64,000 bases of DNA from Aureimonas frigidaquae (GCF_001463905.1 NZ_BBWR01000009.1:62001-126000); one strand, 5' to 3'. Positions 1 to 13,673 are shown, counted from the stretch's first letter. Numbers and translations: made by a program. Notes: generated by a model from the sequence alone, not told the origin.

Positions 1-1
1 C

Positions 2-391
2 ACCTCTGCGCTCTTTAGCGGGCCACAGACCGCGCCGGAGACGATCCGCCAGGCCATGGACGATGTGCAGGCCCACCGCGAAGCGGCGCAGCCCGTGCGC
101 GAGAAGACGGGCGGATCGACCTTCAAGAACCCGCCTGGTACCTCCGCCTGGGCAGAGGTCGACAAGGCCGGCTGCCGGGGCCTCAGCATCGGCGATGCGC
201 AGATGTCTCAGATGCATTGCAACTTCATGATCAATCGCGGCGCGGCATCGGCCCATGACCTGGAGCTGCTGGGAGAGACGGTGCGCCGCCGCGTCTACGA
301 GGCGTCGGGCATCGTTCTGGAATGGGAGATCCAAAGGATCGGCCTGCCGTTGGACGGGCGGGACGTGGCCCCGTTCCAACCTCCGCGTTGA
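2..391 (+). CDS. murB: UDP-N-acetylenolpyruvoylglucosamine reductase, C-terminal part (5' cut by window edge)
   Basis: MurB reduces UDP-GlcNAc-enolpyruvate to UDP-MurNAc in cytoplasmic peptidoglycan precursor synthesis. The reading frame is open from base 2, so only the last ~129 residues are present. They hold the family's C-terminal domain: a [10 protein letters not shown] motif, a [12 protein letters not shown] segment, CNFMINRG, and a terminal LEWEIQRIG containing the Glu of the catalytic region. The next gene is ddlB, as in the rhizobial mur-fts cluster. Identification is firm despite the truncation. Confidence 0.95.
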   Translation, partial: TSALFSGPQTAPETIRQAMDDVQAHREAAQPVREKTGGSTFKNPPGTSAWAEVDKAGCRGLSIGDAQMSQMHCNFMINRGAASAHDLELLGETVRRRVYEASGIVLEWEIQRIGLPLDGRDVAPFQPPR

Positions 392-441
392 CGGCGGGCC
401 CGCATATGACCTTACGATTTTCTTAGCTTCGCCACACTCGG

Positions 442-456
442 TTAACCAGCGCTTAA
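442..456 (+). promoter_or_regulatory. Perfect CtrA-type box TTAA-N7-TTAA upstream of ddlB-ftsQAZ
   Basis: The sequence reads TTAACCAGCGCTTAA, an exact TTAA-N7-TTAA, and its second half extends to TTAACCAT. It ends 55 bases before the ddlB ATG, in the only gap (120 bases) between murB and the ddlB-ftsQ-ftsA run. This is the known binding consensus of the cell-cycle regulator CtrA in alphaproteobacteria. CtrA control of the downstream division genes is inferred. Confidence 0.65.
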
Positions 457-511
457 CCATCCGCACAGCATGAATGGGCTCTGTAACCTTTGGTGAAGGA
501 GTTCGGTTTCG

Positions 512-1432
512 ATGCAGCGGCATGTGGCGGTCCTGATGGGCGGGATGTCGAGCGAAAGGCCGGTGAGCCTTTCCTCCGGCAATGCCTGTGCCGATGCGCT
601 GGAGGCGGAAGGCTATCGCGTCACGCGTGTCGACGTGGGCCGCGATATCGCCTCGGTCCTGTCGGAACTGAAGCCCGACGTCGCCTTCAATGCCCTGCAT
701 GGCCCCTTCGGAGAAGACGGCACCATCCAGGGCATTCTGGAGTTTCTGGAAATTCCCTACACGCATTCGGGCGTGCTGGCCTCGGCCCTGGCGATGAACA
801 AGGTCAAGGCCAAGACGGTTGCCGTGGCGGCGGGCGTCGGCGTTGCCGAGCAGCTCCTGGTGGACCGGCTGGAGATCGCCCGCCGGCACGTCATGCAGCC
901 GCCCTATGTGGTCAAGCCCATCTGCGAAGGGTCGAGCTTCGGCGTGGTGATCGTGCGGGACGGGCAGGAGCACCCTCCGCAGCAGCTTTCCGACCCGGCA
1001 TGGGGCTTCGGTGACATGGTCCTTGTGGAGCGCTTCGTGCCCGGCCGGGAACTGACCTGCGCCGTGATGGGCGATGAAGTCCTCGGCGTCTGCGAGATCG
1101 TGTCCAACGACCATGCCTTCTACGACTACGATGCCAAATACGCGCCCGGCGGCTCGTCCCACATCATTCCGGCCGAGCTGGATGCAGAGGTGACGGCGCG
1201 GGTCCAGGACTGGTCGCTGGCGGCGCATCGCGCCATCGGGTGCCGGGGCGTCTCGCGCTCGGACTTCCGCTACGATCCTTCGGCCGGCAGCGACGGCGTC
1301 GTCTGGCTGGAGATCAATACCCAGCCCGGCATGACCTCCACCTCTCTCGTGCCCGATATCGCGGCTGCCGGCGGACTGCCCTTTGGCAAGCTGCTCGACT
1401 GGATGGTGAGGGACGCATCATGCCGCCGGTAA
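512..1432 (+). CDS. ddlB: D-alanine--D-alanine ligase
   Basis: ATP-grasp ligase (306 aa) that makes the D-Ala-D-Ala dipeptide used by MurF. Visible family landmarks: N-terminal [17 protein letters not shown], the [14 protein letters not shown] segment, [16 protein letters not shown], and near the C-terminus [17 protein letters not shown], which carries the metal-binding Glu and Asn. Length is normal for Ddl. The ATG at 512 follows GAAGGAG about 12 bases upstream. The stop overlaps the proposed ftsQ start by 13 bases, suggesting translational coupling within the division operon. Confidence 0.97.
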   Translation: MQRHVAVLMGGMSSERPVSLSSGNACADALEAEGYRVTRVDVGRDIASVLSELKPDVAFNALHGPFGEDGTIQGILEFLEIPYTHSGVLASALAMNKVKAKTVAVAAGVGVAEQLLVDRLEIARRHVMQPPYVVKPICEGSSFGVVIVRDGQEHPPQQLSDPAWGFGDMVLVERFVPGRELTCAVMGDEVLGVCEIVSNDHAFYDYDAKYAPGGSSHIIPAELDAEVTARVQDWSLAAHRAIGCRGVSRSDFRYDPSAGSDGVVWLEINTQPGMTSTSLVPDIAAAGGLPFGKLLDWMVRDASCRR

Positions 1433-2334
1433 GGGGAATCGGCCGGGCCGACCATTCCGACATGCGGCCGACCGGCCGCCTCGCCATGCGCACGCAGATC
1501 GCCATGCGCCGGTTGGCCGGTTATGCGCGCGTCTGCCAGGCGCTGCCGCTGCCGCGCTTTTCGGTTCTGGCCACGCTGGTGCTGGGCTCTTCGGCGCTCT
1601 ACGGCATGTCGAGCGGCGGCCACACGACGCAGGTCATCGATGCTTTGGCCGAACCGGTCGGCTTCGCCATCGAGCAGGTGGATGTGACCGGCGCGTCGGA
1701 AACATCGCAGATCGATATTCTGCAGACCATCTACGGCGTCGGCGCGCAGACCCTGCCGGGGCTGGATGTCGATGCGGCGCGCATGGCGCTGGAAGCCATG
1801 CCCTGGATCGCCTCGGCCAGCGTGACGAAGGTCTATCCCGGCCAACTCCTCGTGGAGGTGACCGAGAAGCAGCCCTTCGCCATCTGGCAGCGTGGACAGG
1901 ACCTGACCATCATCGACCGCAACGGCGTGGCGATCGTGCCCTTTGCGACGACGCGCTTCACCGAACTGCCGCTGGTGGTGGGTGAGGGCGCTGATACCAC
2001 GGCTGCGGCGTTCCTGGACAATATTGAACTCGTGCCGGAGCTCAAGCCGCGGGTGCGTGCCTATGTGCGCGTTGGCTCGCGCCGCTGGGACCTGCGGCTC
2101 GACAATGGCGTGACGGTGCGCCTGCCCGAGGAAGACGCCATCGAGGCGGCGGCCGAAGTGGTGCGCATGGACCGCAGCTACGGTCTTCTGTCGCGCGACA
2201 TCGCCGCCGTGGACATGCGCCTGACCGACAGGGTCACCGTCAAGCTGACGCCCGAGGCCAAGGCCCGGCGCGATGCGATGCTGGCGGAACGCGAAAAGCT
2301 TGCCAAGCAGGCCAAGAGGGGGAATCCGGCATGA
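1420..2334 (+). CDS. ftsQ: Cell division protein FtsQ
   Basis: Bitopic inner-membrane divisome protein (304 aa from this start) linking FtsA/FtsZ to late septal synthesis. A basic cytoplasmic N-terminus is followed by a transmembrane stretch around residues 44-62. Next comes a POTRA region starting near the [20 protein letters not shown] segment, and then the beta domain. The frame stays open upstream to 1240, but that part lies inside ddlB. The ATG at 1420 (MPPVRG) is the best start; ATG 1462 is an alternative. The stop overlaps ftsA by ATGA. Confidence 0.92.
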   Translation: MPPVRGIGRADHSDMRPTGRLAMRTQIAMRRLAGYARVCQALPLPRFSVLATLVLGSSALYGMSSGGHTTQVIDALAEPVGFAIEQVDVTGASETSQIDILQTIYGVGAQTLPGLDVDAARMALEAMPWIASASVTKVYPGQLLVEVTEKQPFAIWQRGQDLTIIDRNGVAIVPFATTRFTELPLVVGEGADTTAAAFLDNIELVPELKPRVRAYVRVGSRRWDLRLDNGVTVRLPEEDAIEAAAEVVRMDRSYGLLSRDIAAVDMRLTDRVTVKLTPEAKARRDAMLAEREKLAKQAKRGNPA

Positions 2335-3659
2335 GCCTTTTCCTGGGCAGGAAAGATGCCCTGCCGCGCATTGAGAAACTGTCGCAGCGGCGCACGCATC
2401 TCTTCTCCATCCTCGATGTCGGATCGTCGAAGGTCACGTGCCTGATCGCCCGGCTGAAGCCCCGGCCGGAAAGCGAAGTCCTGCCGAACCGGACGCATGT
2501 GGCGGAAGTCATCGGCATCGGCCACCAGCGCTCGCGGGGCATCAAGTCCGGCGTGGTGGTGGATATCTCGGCTGCCGAACAGTCGATCCGCGCCTGCGTC
2601 GACGCGGCCGAACGGCAGGCCGGGCTGACCATCGAGAGCCTCATCGTCTCGGTCACCGCCGGCCGGCTGAAGAGCCTGCGCGGCAAGGCGGAGCTGACCA
2701 TTGCGGGCAACGAGGTGGGGCCGTCCGATCTGCGCCGCGTCCTGAACCAGGCCGCCCGCACCCAGATGGCGCCGGGCCGCGTCGCCTTGCATTCGGTGCC
2801 CTTCGACATGGCGCTCGACGGAGAGGCCGGGCTGGACGATCCGCTCGGCATGGTCGGGGAAGTGCTGGGCGCCGAACTGCATGTGTTGACGGCGGAGGAA
2901 ACCCCGCTGCGCAACCTCGAAGCGGCGATCAACCGCGCGCATCTGGTGGTCGAGGCCTTCGTCGCCGCGCCCTATGCATCGGGCCTGGCGACCCTGGTGG
3001 AGGACGAGGCCAAGATGGGCTCGGCCTGCATCGACATGGGCGCCGGCACGACGACGATCTCGATCTTCCAGAACGGCCATTTCGCCTATGCGGATGCGGT
3101 CGCCATGGGTGGGCAGCACATCACCATGGATTTGGCCCGCGGCCTGTCCATCCGCCCCGAACAGGCCGAGCGCCTCAAGGTCATGCACGGCAACGCGCTG
3201 ACCGAGTTGATGGAAGACGGCGAGCCGGTGACGGTCGAGCCCCTCAGCGACGATGACGGAGAGGGCGAGATCCACGTCTCGCGCTCGCTCATCGCCCGCA
3301 TCGTGCGGCCGCGTGTCGAGGAAACGCTGGAGCTGATCCGCGACCGGCTGGCCAATTCCGGGCTCGGCCACGTGATCGGCAAGCGCGTCGTTCTGACCGG
3401 CGGGGCCAGCCAGCTTTCGGGCATGGCCGGCGCGGCGCATGACATCCTCCAGCGCAATGTGCGCCTGGGGCGGCCGGTCGGTGTCGCCGGCCTGTCGACC
3501 ACCAACAAGAGCCCGATCTTCTCCACCTCCGTCGGGCTTCTGATCTACCCGCAGATCGCCTGGCAGGAATATGTGGCCGAGAATTCGCCCCTCGATTTCG
3601 CCTTCGACGAGACGACGCGCGTCGGGCGCATCGGCTCATGGCTGCGGCGAAGTTTTTGA
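2331..3659 (+). CDS. ftsA: Cell division protein FtsA
   Basis: Actin-like ATPase (442 aa) that tethers FtsZ to the membrane. The N-terminal phosphate-1 loop is SILDVGSSKVTCLIA. The central DMGAGTTTISIF is the phosphate-2 motif, and VVLTGGASQLSGM is the adenosine motif. The C-terminus ends WLRRSF, the amphipathic membrane-targeting helix type. It overlaps ftsQ by four bases. Length and motif order are normal, with about 30 extra N-terminal residues as is common in rhizobial FtsA. Confidence 0.97.
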   Translation: MSLFLGRKDALPRIEKLSQRRTHLFSILDVGSSKVTCLIARLKPRPESEVLPNRTHVAEVIGIGHQRSRGIKSGVVVDISAAEQSIRACVDAAERQAGLTIESLIVSVTAGRLKSLRGKAELTIAGNEVGPSDLRRVLNQAARTQMAPGRVALHSVPFDMALDGEAGLDDPLGMVGEVLGAELHVLTAEETPLRNLEAAINRAHLVVEAFVAAPYASGLATLVEDEAKMGSACIDMGAGTTTISIFQNGHFAYADAVAMGGQHITMDLARGLSIRPEQAERLKVMHGNALTELMEDGEPVTVEPLSDDDGEGEIHVSRSLIARIVRPRVEETLELIRDRLANSGLGHVIGKRVVLTGGASQLSGMAGAAHDILQRNVRLGRPVGVAGLSTTNKSPIFSTSVGLLIYPQIAWQEYVAENSPLDFAFDETTRVGRIGSWLRRSF

Positions 3660-3791
3660 TGATTTGAAGCAGGGGCCGCAAGTTTCAGGCGGGCCTTGCG
3701 GGATACGGTGCCTTCACACGCACTGGCAGACTTTAGCAACGAATTTGGGCCGGCGCGCCGAGGCGGCCAACTGCGAAAAGGGAAACTGGAT

Positions 3792-5315
3792 ATGAGCATC
3801 AACCTGCAGAAGCCGGATATCACGGAACTCAAGCCCCGCATCACGGTGTTCGGTGTCGGCGGCGGTGGCTGCAACGCCGTCAACAACATGATCAATGCCG
3901 GCCTGGAAGGCGTCGAGTTCGTCATCGCCAACACCGATGCGCAGGCTCTGCGGTCCTCCCGCGCGGAGCGTGTCATCCAGATGGGCGTCGCCGTGACCGA
4001 GGGTCTAGGCGCCGGCTCGCAGCCGGAAGTCGGCCGCGCCGCCGCCGAGGAATCACTGGACGAAATCTGCGACCATCTCCTCGGCTCGCATATGTGCTTC
4101 GTCACCGCCGGCATGGGCGGCGGCACCGGCACGGGAGCGGCCCCGGTGGTTGCCCGCGCCGCGCGTGAAAAGGGCATCCTGACGGTCGGCGTCGTGACCA
4201 AGCCCTTCCACTTCGAAGGCCAGCGCCGCCTGCGCATCGCCGAACAGGGCATCGAGGAACTGCAGAAGAACGTCGATACGCTCATCGTCATTCCGAACCA
4301 GAACCTGTTCCGCATCGCCAACGACAAGACCACCTTCGCCGATGCCTTCGGCATGGCGGACCAGGTCCTCTATTCCGGCGTCGCCTGCATCACCGACCTG
4401 ATGGTCAAGGAAGGCCTCATCAACCTCGACTTCGCGGACGTTCGCTCCGTGATGCGCGAAATGGGCAAGGCCATGATGGGCACCGGCGAAGCCTCCGGCG
4501 AAGGCCGTGCCATGGCCGCGGCGGAAGCCGCCATCGCCAACCCGCTGCTGGACGAAACCTCGATGAAGGGCGCCAAGGGCCTGCTCATCTCCATCACCGG
4601 CGGTCGTGACCTGACGCTGTTCGAGGTCGACGAAGCCGCGACCCGCATCCGCGAAGAAGTCGACCAGGACGCCAACATCATCCTGGGCGCCACCTTCGAC
4701 GAGAACCTGGAAGGCGTGATCCGCGTGTCGGTCGTGGCCACCGGCATCGACAAGACAGCCGCCGAGGCCTTCGACCGCGAGCCGCACGTCAAGCAGACGC
4801 CGGCCGTGGCCCGTCCGGCCGCCGCTGCTCCCGCTGCTCCGGCTCCGCGTCCCGCTCATGAGATTCCGTCCTTCCATCAGGGTGCACCGGCGCCGGCCGC
4901 CGCTGCGCCGCTCGAGCTGGAGGACGATTTCACCAATGCGCTGGAGCAGGAATTGTCGCAGGTCGCCGCGCCGACCCCGCAGCGTGCACATGCCCCGCAG
5001 CAGACCCGCATGCCCCGCGTCGACGAGTTTCCGCCGATGGTGCAGTCGGAGATGGAGCGCCGCGGCGGTGTCGAGCACGAGCCGGTCGAAGAGCGCGGTG
5101 CGCTCGGACTGATCCGCAAGCTGACCAGCGGCCTGTCGCGCCGCGAGGAAGAGCCGGAAGCCTATGCCGAGCGCCGTGCGCAGCCGGAGCACAACCCCTA
5201 CGCGCCGCGCCGCGTGGCGGCTGACTCGGCGGCCCGTCCGGTGAGCCAGGTTCGGCCCCAATCCGACGACGAGCAGCTCGAAATCCCCGCTTTCCTGCGC
5301 CGCCAGTCCAGCTAA
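3792..5315 (+). CDS. ftsZ: Cell division protein FtsZ
   Basis: Tubulin-like GTPase (507 aa) that forms the Z-ring. [13 protein letters not shown] occurs at about residue 21, and the tubulin signature GGGTGTG lies at 109-115. After the ~320-residue GTPase core comes a Pro/Ala-rich linker. The conserved C-terminal peptide EIPAFLRRQ, which binds FtsA, ends the protein. The frame is open to 3696, but [17 protein letters not shown] at 3792 is the typical alphaproteobacterial start. The 132-base gap after ftsA leaves room for a separate promoter. The protein is longer than E. coli FtsZ because of the linker. Confidence 0.98.
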   Translation: MSINLQKPDITELKPRITVFGVGGGGCNAVNNMINAGLEGVEFVIANTDAQALRSSRAERVIQMGVAVTEGLGAGSQPEVGRAAAEESLDEICDHLLGSHMCFVTAGMGGGTGTGAAPVVARAAREKGILTVGVVTKPFHFEGQRRLRIAEQGIEELQKNVDTLIVIPNQNLFRIANDKTTFADAFGMADQVLYSGVACITDLMVKEGLINLDFADVRSVMREMGKAMMGTGEASGEGRAMAAAEAAIANPLLDETSMKGAKGLLISITGGRDLTLFEVDEAATRIREEVDQDANIILGATFDENLEGVIRVSVVATGIDKTAAEAFDREPHVKQTPAVARPAAAAPAAPAPRPAHEIPSFHQGAPAPAAAAPLELEDDFTNALEQELSQVAAPTPQRAHAPQQTRMPRVDEFPPMVQSEMERRGGVEHEPVEERGALGLIRKLTSGLSRREEEPEAYAERRAQPEHNPYAPRRVAADSAARPVSQVRPQSDDEQLEIPAFLRRQSS

Positions 5316-5352
5316 GCGGTTCGCGACTTCACAAAATCGTCGCAAGCTTTGA

Positions 5353-5382
5353 CCGGGTCCGCCTCTCACGAGGCGGGCCCGT
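5353..5382 (+). terminator. Probable terminator after ftsZ
   Basis: GGGTCCGCCTC and GAGGCGGGCCC form an 11-bp stem with a TCAC loop (5355-5380), 40 bases after the ftsZ stop. The following GTTCTACTT is only moderately T-rich, so termination is likely but may be partial. The rest of the 5316-5597 gap shows no gene. Confidence 0.5.
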
Positions 5383-5597
5383 TCTACTTAAGGTATTGCA
5401 AAGTAACGCTTTTACCCCCGGTTAAGCTTGTGCCCGGTAACATGGGGAAAAGAAGCGTGATTTGGCCCTAAGGGCCTCAAATCCTAGTTTCCCGGCAACG
5501 TGATGGTTTCGCTCCGCCTTTATGCGTGGAGCGGCGCCCGGGCTCCGCCCGACATGCTTCTTGCAGCGCATGGCATGGCAGTGGACAACCCGCGGGT

Positions 5598-6560
5598 GTG
5601 ATCAAGGATTTGAGTGTGGCCAGGCAGCAGCAAACGATCGGAGCCAGCATCGGCTTTCGTGGGGTCGGCGTTCACAGCGGCGAAGCGGTCGAGATGACGC
5701 TGCATCCCGCCGACGCCGGGACCGGCGTGGTCTTCCACCTGGCGGGGCCGTCCGGACGCGTCCGTGAGATCGCCGCCGTATCGGCCAATGTTTCCTCCAC
5801 CGATCTCGCCACCGTGGTCGGCGAGCCGGGCGGACCGCATGTCGCCACGATCGAGCACCTGATGGCCGCGCTCTACGCCATGGATGTCGACAATGTCGTC
5901 ATCGAAATGGATGGCGGCGAAATCCCGATCATGGATGGCTGTTCGCATGCCTTCGTCCAGGCCATGGAAGAGGCGGGAATCGTGCAGCAGCGCGTCGCGC
6001 GCCGCTATGTCCGTGTTCTGCGCCCGATCCGGGTGGAGATGGGTGGAGCCTTCGGGGAGTATCGCCCGCACGACGGAACGCGCTTCGAGATCGAGATCGA
6101 TTTTGCCTCCGGCGCAATCGGCCGGCAGAGCTTTGCGGGCGACCTGACCCCTGCCATGTTCCGCGACGAGATTTCCCGTGCGCGCACCTTCGGCTTCATG
6201 AAGGATGTCGAGCGGCTCTGGGCCTCCGGCCATGCGCTCGGCTCCTCGCTCGAGAATTCGGTGGTGATCGGCGATGACGACCGCATCATCAATCCAGGTG
6301 GCCTGCGCTACAAGGACGAGTTCGTGCGCCACAAGACGCTCGACGCGATCGGCGATCAGGCGCTGGCTGGCGCGCGTATCCTGGGTTGCTACCATTCCTA
6401 TCGCGGCGGGCATCGGCTGAACGCCATGGCCTTGCAGGCCCTCCTGTCCGATCCCACGGCCTACGAGATCGTCGAGCTGCCGATGCGGACGGGCACGCGG
6501 GCGCGCCCGGAGCCGGCCGTCGCCGTTGCCGCGCCGGCCTACGAAGCGCAGAAGCTTTAG
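5598..6560 (+). CDS. lpxC: UDP-3-O-acyl-N-acetylglucosamine deacetylase
   Basis: Zinc amidase catalysing the committed step of lipid A synthesis. The N-terminal GVGVHSGEAVEMTLHPA is the LpxC opening motif. Zinc ligands can be read as His87 in TIEHLMAAL and His245/Asp249 in HKTLDAIGD (numbered from 5598). The long frame begins at ATG 5526, but the first ~24 residues are unlike LpxC. A GTG at 5598 gives the usual ~320 residues; GTG 5616 is another option. Its place after ftsZ is conserved in rhizobia. Confidence 0.95.
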   Translation: MIKDLSVARQQQTIGASIGFRGVGVHSGEAVEMTLHPADAGTGVVFHLAGPSGRVREIAAVSANVSSTDLATVVGEPGGPHVATIEHLMAALYAMDVDNVVIEMDGGEIPIMDGCSHAFVQAMEEAGIVQQRVARRYVRVLRPIRVEMGGAFGEYRPHDGTRFEIEIDFASGAIGRQSFAGDLTPAMFRDEISRARTFGFMKDVERLWASGHALGSSLENSVVIGDDDRIINPGGLRYKDEFVRHKTLDAIGDQALAGARILGCYHSYRGGHRLNAMALQALLSDPTAYEIVELPMRTGTRARPEPAVAVAAPAYEAQKL

Positions 6561-6701
6561 GCGCACGGATCGCGGTGCCGCCGGTCCGCCTCAAAAAAGG
6601 CGCGTTGGAAAGGCCTTGAAACATTGTCGGCTGCCGTCCTGACAAGTAGAAGGGCGTTGGCGGATCATCCGCCGCCGGAATGCAGCAGGGGAAACGTTTC
6701 T

Positions 6702-7595
6702 ATGCGCCAGTTCTTGCCCAATCATGGCCGGTTCGCCGTCACGCGGTCGCTGGCTGCGGTCTTGCTCGCGGGTTCCGTGGTCGGACTGTCCGGCTGCATG
6801 TCCGGCAAGGACACCGATATCGATGCGCTCGCCCTGGCATCGCAGACCGAGCCGGCCGATGTCCTGTACAATCAGGGCCTGGCCAATCTGGAAGCCGGCC
6901 GCCTGGGCGAAGCCGCCGCCAAGTTCGAAGCGATCGACCGGCAGCACCCCTATTCGGAATGGGCGCGCAAGGCGCTCGTGATGCGCGCCTTCACCTCCTA
7001 CCGCAATGGCGATTACGACGAGGCCGTCTCCTCCGCACGGCGTTACCTGTCATTGTATCCCGGCTCGGACGAGGCAGCCTACGCGCAGTATATCATCGGC
7101 CTGTCCTATTACCGGCAGATCCCGGAAGTCACCCGCGACCAGACCGACACGATCCGCGCCGCCGCCGCCATGCAGGAGGTCGTCGATCGCTACCCCGATT
7201 CCGAATATGCCCCCGATGCCCGCGTCAAGCTGCGCGAAGCGCGCGACCAGCTCGCCGGCAAGGAAATGCAGGTCGGCCGCTACTACCTGGAGCGGCGCAA
7301 CTACATCGGCGCGGTGAACCGCTTCAAGACCGTGGTCGATACGTTCGGCCAGACCCGCCATGTCGAGGAAGCGCTCTACCGCCTGGTCGAGGCGAATTTG
7401 GCCATGGGCATCCGCCCGGAGGCACAGGCCGCGGCATCGGTGCTCGGCCAGAACTTCCCCGAATCGGAGTGGTACAAGAATGCCTATGCGCTCCTGCAGC
7501 GCGAAGGGCTCGAGCCGCAGGCCGCCAACCAGGGCTCCTGGTTCGGCAATGCCACGCGGCGCCTGGCCGGCGGCGGCGCGGCTCCTCAGGGCTGA
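6702..7595 (+). CDS. bamD: Outer-membrane assembly lipoprotein BamD
   Basis: TPR lipoprotein (297 aa) of the BAM complex, which folds outer-membrane beta-barrels. The start at 6702 gives a basic N-terminus, a hydrophobic stretch and the lipobox LSGC. TPR-like repeats follow, with [37 protein letters not shown] split over the first two helices, and a [11 protein letters not shown] segment typical of ComL/BamD. An upstream in-frame ATG at 6624 would add 26 residues before the signal peptide and is not preferred. The gene lies between lpxC and recN, the rhizobial order. Confidence 0.95.
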   Translation: MRQFLPNHGRFAVTRSLAAVLLAGSVVGLSGCMSGKDTDIDALALASQTEPADVLYNQGLANLEAGRLGEAAAKFEAIDRQHPYSEWARKALVMRAFTSYRNGDYDEAVSSARRYLSLYPGSDEAAYAQYIIGLSYYRQIPEVTRDQTDTIRAAAAMQEVVDRYPDSEYAPDARVKLREARDQLAGKEMQVGRYYLERRNYIGAVNRFKTVVDTFGQTRHVEEALYRLVEANLAMGIRPEAQAAASVLGQNFPESEWYKNAYALLQREGLEPQAANQGSWFGNATRRLAGGGAAPQG

Positions 7596-7620
7596 CGCCG
7601 CCAGGAGCCGGGTCTGACCC

Positions 7621-11444
<3,824 letters not shown>

Positions 11445-11456
11445 TGCGGCGCATGC

Positions 11457-11490
11457 AAAAGGGCCGCCGGCTCGCGCCGGCGGCCCTTCC
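11457..11490. terminator. Bidirectional terminator between ligA and the Tim44-like gene
   Basis: GGGCCGCCGGC and GCCGGCGGCCC form an 11-bp stem around a TCGC loop (11461-11486), preceded by AAAA on the plus strand. The T-run is better on the minus strand, where it would end the 11513-12511 gene. It sits between two converging genes. Confidence 0.75.
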
Positions 11491-11512
11491 ATCGAAGGAT
11501 GACGGGGTGCCG

Positions 11513-12511
11513 TCAGGCTTCCTGGATCGCGGTGAGCTTCCACTCGTCCTGATGATCGCGCAGGAAGGTCCAGACCTCGGTCGACTCTACCGGCTCGGTC
11601 TCAGAACCCTCGACGATGGCGCCGGTCTGCCGGTCGCGCAGGACCATGATCATGGAATAGCGCATGGCCACCGTGGCGAACTCGCGCGAGCCTTCCTTCC
11701 AGCTTTCCGCAATATCGCCCTGCAGTAGCTTCACGTCGCGCACGTCGCTCTTCTGGCCGCGGGTCGCATTCTGCGACAGCTCTTCCGACAGGTAGGACAT
11801 GATCTCCGGCGTGGTGATCTCACGCAGGGCGGCATAGTCCTCGCGCCCGAAGGCGTCCTGGAGCTGGTACAGCCTTTGTTCGAAGACGCCGAGATCATCG
11901 GGCGTGATGCCGAGTTCGTCGGGCTGGGCGAGGTTGGTCCGGTTGGTCGGGGCGGTCCCGCCGACGCCTGCGCCCAGATGGCTGAAATCGCGTCTGCCGC
12001 CGGCATTGCTGCCGCCCATCGGCCGTTCGGGCTGCGCCTGGAAGTGCGTGGCATTGGGGCGCCCGCCCGCGGCTGCCGGCTGGGACCTCGACCGGAACAG
12101 GCGCATGGCCAGCCAGATGAGCCCACCGATGATCGCCACCTGGACCAGCATGGCCAGAAGCCCACCCATGCCGCCGAAGCCGGCGCCCATCAAAAGGCCG
12201 AAGAGGCCGCCCAGCATCAGGCCGCGCATCAGACCGCCGCCGAGAAAGCCACGGCTGGCCGCCGCACCGGCGGCGGCGCCGGTAGCGCGCCCGGCGGTTC
12301 CCTGCGCCGGCGTGCCCGGTGTCATGGAACGCTGCACGGGTGCCGCGGAGGGCGCCGTGTTGGTGGCCGGTGCAGACTGGAAGGTGCGTCCGCCACGGCT
12401 GCCGAAGCTGCCGCCACGCCGCGCCTCGGCGTAGTCCACCGCCACCACCGAGAAGATCAGTGTGAAGACAGCGAACAGAACGCCGAAGCGCATTCTGTGA
12501 AATAGAGCCAT
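11513..12511 (-). CDS. Tim44-like domain protein, membrane-anchored
   Basis: 332 aa. An N-terminal hydrophobic segment (FGVLFAVFTLIFSVVAV) is followed by an RGGSFGSRGGRTF stretch and a low-complexity Ala/Pro/Thr region. Two Gly/Met-rich hydrophobic helices follow at about 115-170. The C-terminal Tim44-like domain (~215-332) contains IMSYLSEELSQNATRG and EVWTFLRDHQDEWKLTAIQ. The mitochondrial homologue docks Hsp70 to an import channel; the bacterial role is unsettled. The ATG at 12511 begins the signal-like segment; the open frame extends to 12610. Confidence 0.85.
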   Translation of the reverse strand: MALFHRMRFGVLFAVFTLIFSVVAVDYAEARRGGSFGSRGGRTFQSAPATNTAPSAAPVQRSMTPGTPAQGTAGRATGAAAGAAASRGFLGGGLMRGLMLGGLFGLLMGAGFGGMGGLLAMLVQVAIIGGLIWLAMRLFRSRSQPAAAGGRPNATHFQAQPERPMGGSNAGGRRDFSHLGAGVGGTAPTNRTNLAQPDELGITPDDLGVFEQRLYQLQDAFGREDYAALREITTPEIMSYLSEELSQNATRGQKSDVRDVKLLQGDIAESWKEGSREFATVAMRYSMIMVLRDRQTGAIVEGSETEPVESTEVWTFLRDHQDEWKLTAIQEA

Positions 12512-12648
12512 GGGGAGCCTTCCTCCGGAATCATCATGTGCCCCGATATAGGGGGTGCGTCCGGGCAGATTGAAGGGTCTGCGCAAGCCAAGGCACCGCC
12601 TGATGATCAAATTTGCGGCAACATGCGATCAAATCGGCGTTTGGCGCG

Positions 12649-12721
12649 TTAACCATTCGATGCACCTGGATCTTCGATCGGGCACTCTCCCATTCAGCGA
12701 CCATTCAGGTGGACAATGGTT
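12649..12721. promoter_or_regulatory. Two inverted TTAACCAT half-sites before the BA14K gene
   Basis: TTAACCAT occurs at 12649-12656 and its reverse complement ATGGTTAA at 12714-12721. Both lie in the 243-base gap between two diverging genes, and 34 bases separate the inner copy from the BA14K start. The same octamer forms half of the CtrA-type box before ddlB. CtrA half-site binding is an inference; the spacing is not that of a full box. Confidence 0.35.
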
Positions 12722-12754
12722 AATCGGGGCATAGGATCTCCGAGGAGACGTGAC

Positions 12755-13300
12755 ATGTCATTCTTCAACAGACTGAGCGGCAAAGCGCTGATCGTGGCGC
12801 TGGGTATGGCCATGGTGCCGGCCAGCGTGGCTGTGCCGCAGAACACCACCGGGCCGGTCGGCGCGGCCGTTTCCAACCTTCTGGGCGCAACCTCGGCCAA
12901 GGCCGATCCGTGGGGTGGACCTCCGGGGTGGGGTGGCGGCCGGCGCTGGGACCGTGGTCCGGGCTGGAACCGTGGCCCGGGCTGGAATGGCGGCCCCGGC
13001 TATTACCGTGGGCGCGGCTGGGACGATCGGCGCTACTATCGCCGCCATCGCGGCAACGACGCAGCGGCGGCCGCCATCATCGGCGGCATTGTCGGCCTTG
13101 GCGTCGGCGCGGCCATCGCCAACAACAATCAGCCCCGCTATGTCCAGCCGGCACCGCGCCGCTACTACGCGCAGCCCGCCTATGCGCCGCAGCCCTGGAC
13201 GCGGGAATGGTATCAGTACTGCTCGCAGCGCTACCGCAGCTTCGATCCGGGCAGCGGGACGTTCCAGCCCTATAACGGCCCCCGGCGCTTCTGCCAGTAG
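12755..13300 (+). CDS. BA14K family secreted protein
   Basis: 181 aa. A signal peptide (KALIVALGMAMVPASVAVP) is followed by a Gly/Trp/Arg-rich low-complexity segment of GPGW and GGP repeats (~55-95). A glycine-zipper hydrophobic helix follows (AAAAAIIGGIVGLGVGAAIA). The C-terminal BA14K motif runs from WYQYCSQRYRSFDPGSGTF to GPRRFC. BA14K of Brucella is an immunoreactive, lectin-like protein; the function here is not known. GAGGAGA precedes the ATG at 12755, favouring it over ATG 12716. Confidence 0.88.
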   Translation: MSFFNRLSGKALIVALGMAMVPASVAVPQNTTGPVGAAVSNLLGATSAKADPWGGPPGWGGGRRWDRGPGWNRGPGWNGGPGYYRGRGWDDRRYYRRHRGNDAAAAAIIGGIVGLGVGAAIANNNQPRYVQPAPRRYYAQPAYAPQPWTREWYQYCSQRYRSFDPGSGTFQPYNGPRRFCQ

Positions 13301-13320
13301 GCTTGGCGCATCGTAGCAAT

Positions 13321-13350
13321 AAGGCCCCGCCGATCCCGGCGGGGCCTTTT
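13321..13350. terminator. Bidirectional terminator
   Basis: A 12-bp perfect stem AAGGCCCCGCCG/CGGCGGGGCCTT with a four-base loop is followed by TT on the plus strand. It lies between the converging BA14K and I78-inhibitor genes. Confidence 0.85.
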
Positions 13351-13364
13351 CGTTTGTGCTGTCC

Positions 13365-13673
13365 TCAGCCGCAGCGCGCCTCCACGATCCGGCCGGAGGC
13401 CGGGTCGGTCTCCACCGTTACGCGCTCGGCACGATAATCCATGGTGACGGGGGAGCCCGGCGTGATCTGGCGCACCGATGCCGCGCCCGTTGCGGCCATA
13501 AGCTGTGCATCGGTCATTCTGTCGCGGCCCGCCAGCGCGGCGGCGCCATCGGCACGGCACAGGCCGGCCGCCTGCTCCGGCGCAGGTTCGGTTTGCCCGC
13601 CGGACTGGCAGCCTGCCAGAAGGGCGAGGGCAACCGGCACTGCGGCAAAGGCGAGGTTCCGTCTGAAGTTCAT
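13365..13673 (-). CDS. Peptidase inhibitor I78 family lipoprotein
   Basis: 102 aa. An N-terminal signal with lipobox LLAGC is followed by the I78 (elastase inhibitor) pattern: a Cys near residue 40, then GRDRMTDAQL, TGAASVRQITPGSPVTMDYR, ERVTVETD and a terminal ARCG. The two distant Cys likely pair. Family members inhibit serine proteases; a periplasmic or envelope protective role is inferred. The ATG at 13673 is the only start that gives the signal peptide. Confidence 0.85.
   Translation of the reverse strand: MNFRRNLAFAAVPVALALLAGCQSGGQTEPAPEQAAGLCRADGAAALAGRDRMTDAQLMAATGAASVRQITPGSPVTMDYRAERVTVETDPASGRIVEARCG

Noticed and set aside
5401-5430. TTAC-N6-TTAA in the ftsZ-lpxC gap as a CtrA box
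   Set aside because: One half is mismatched and the spacer is six, not seven.
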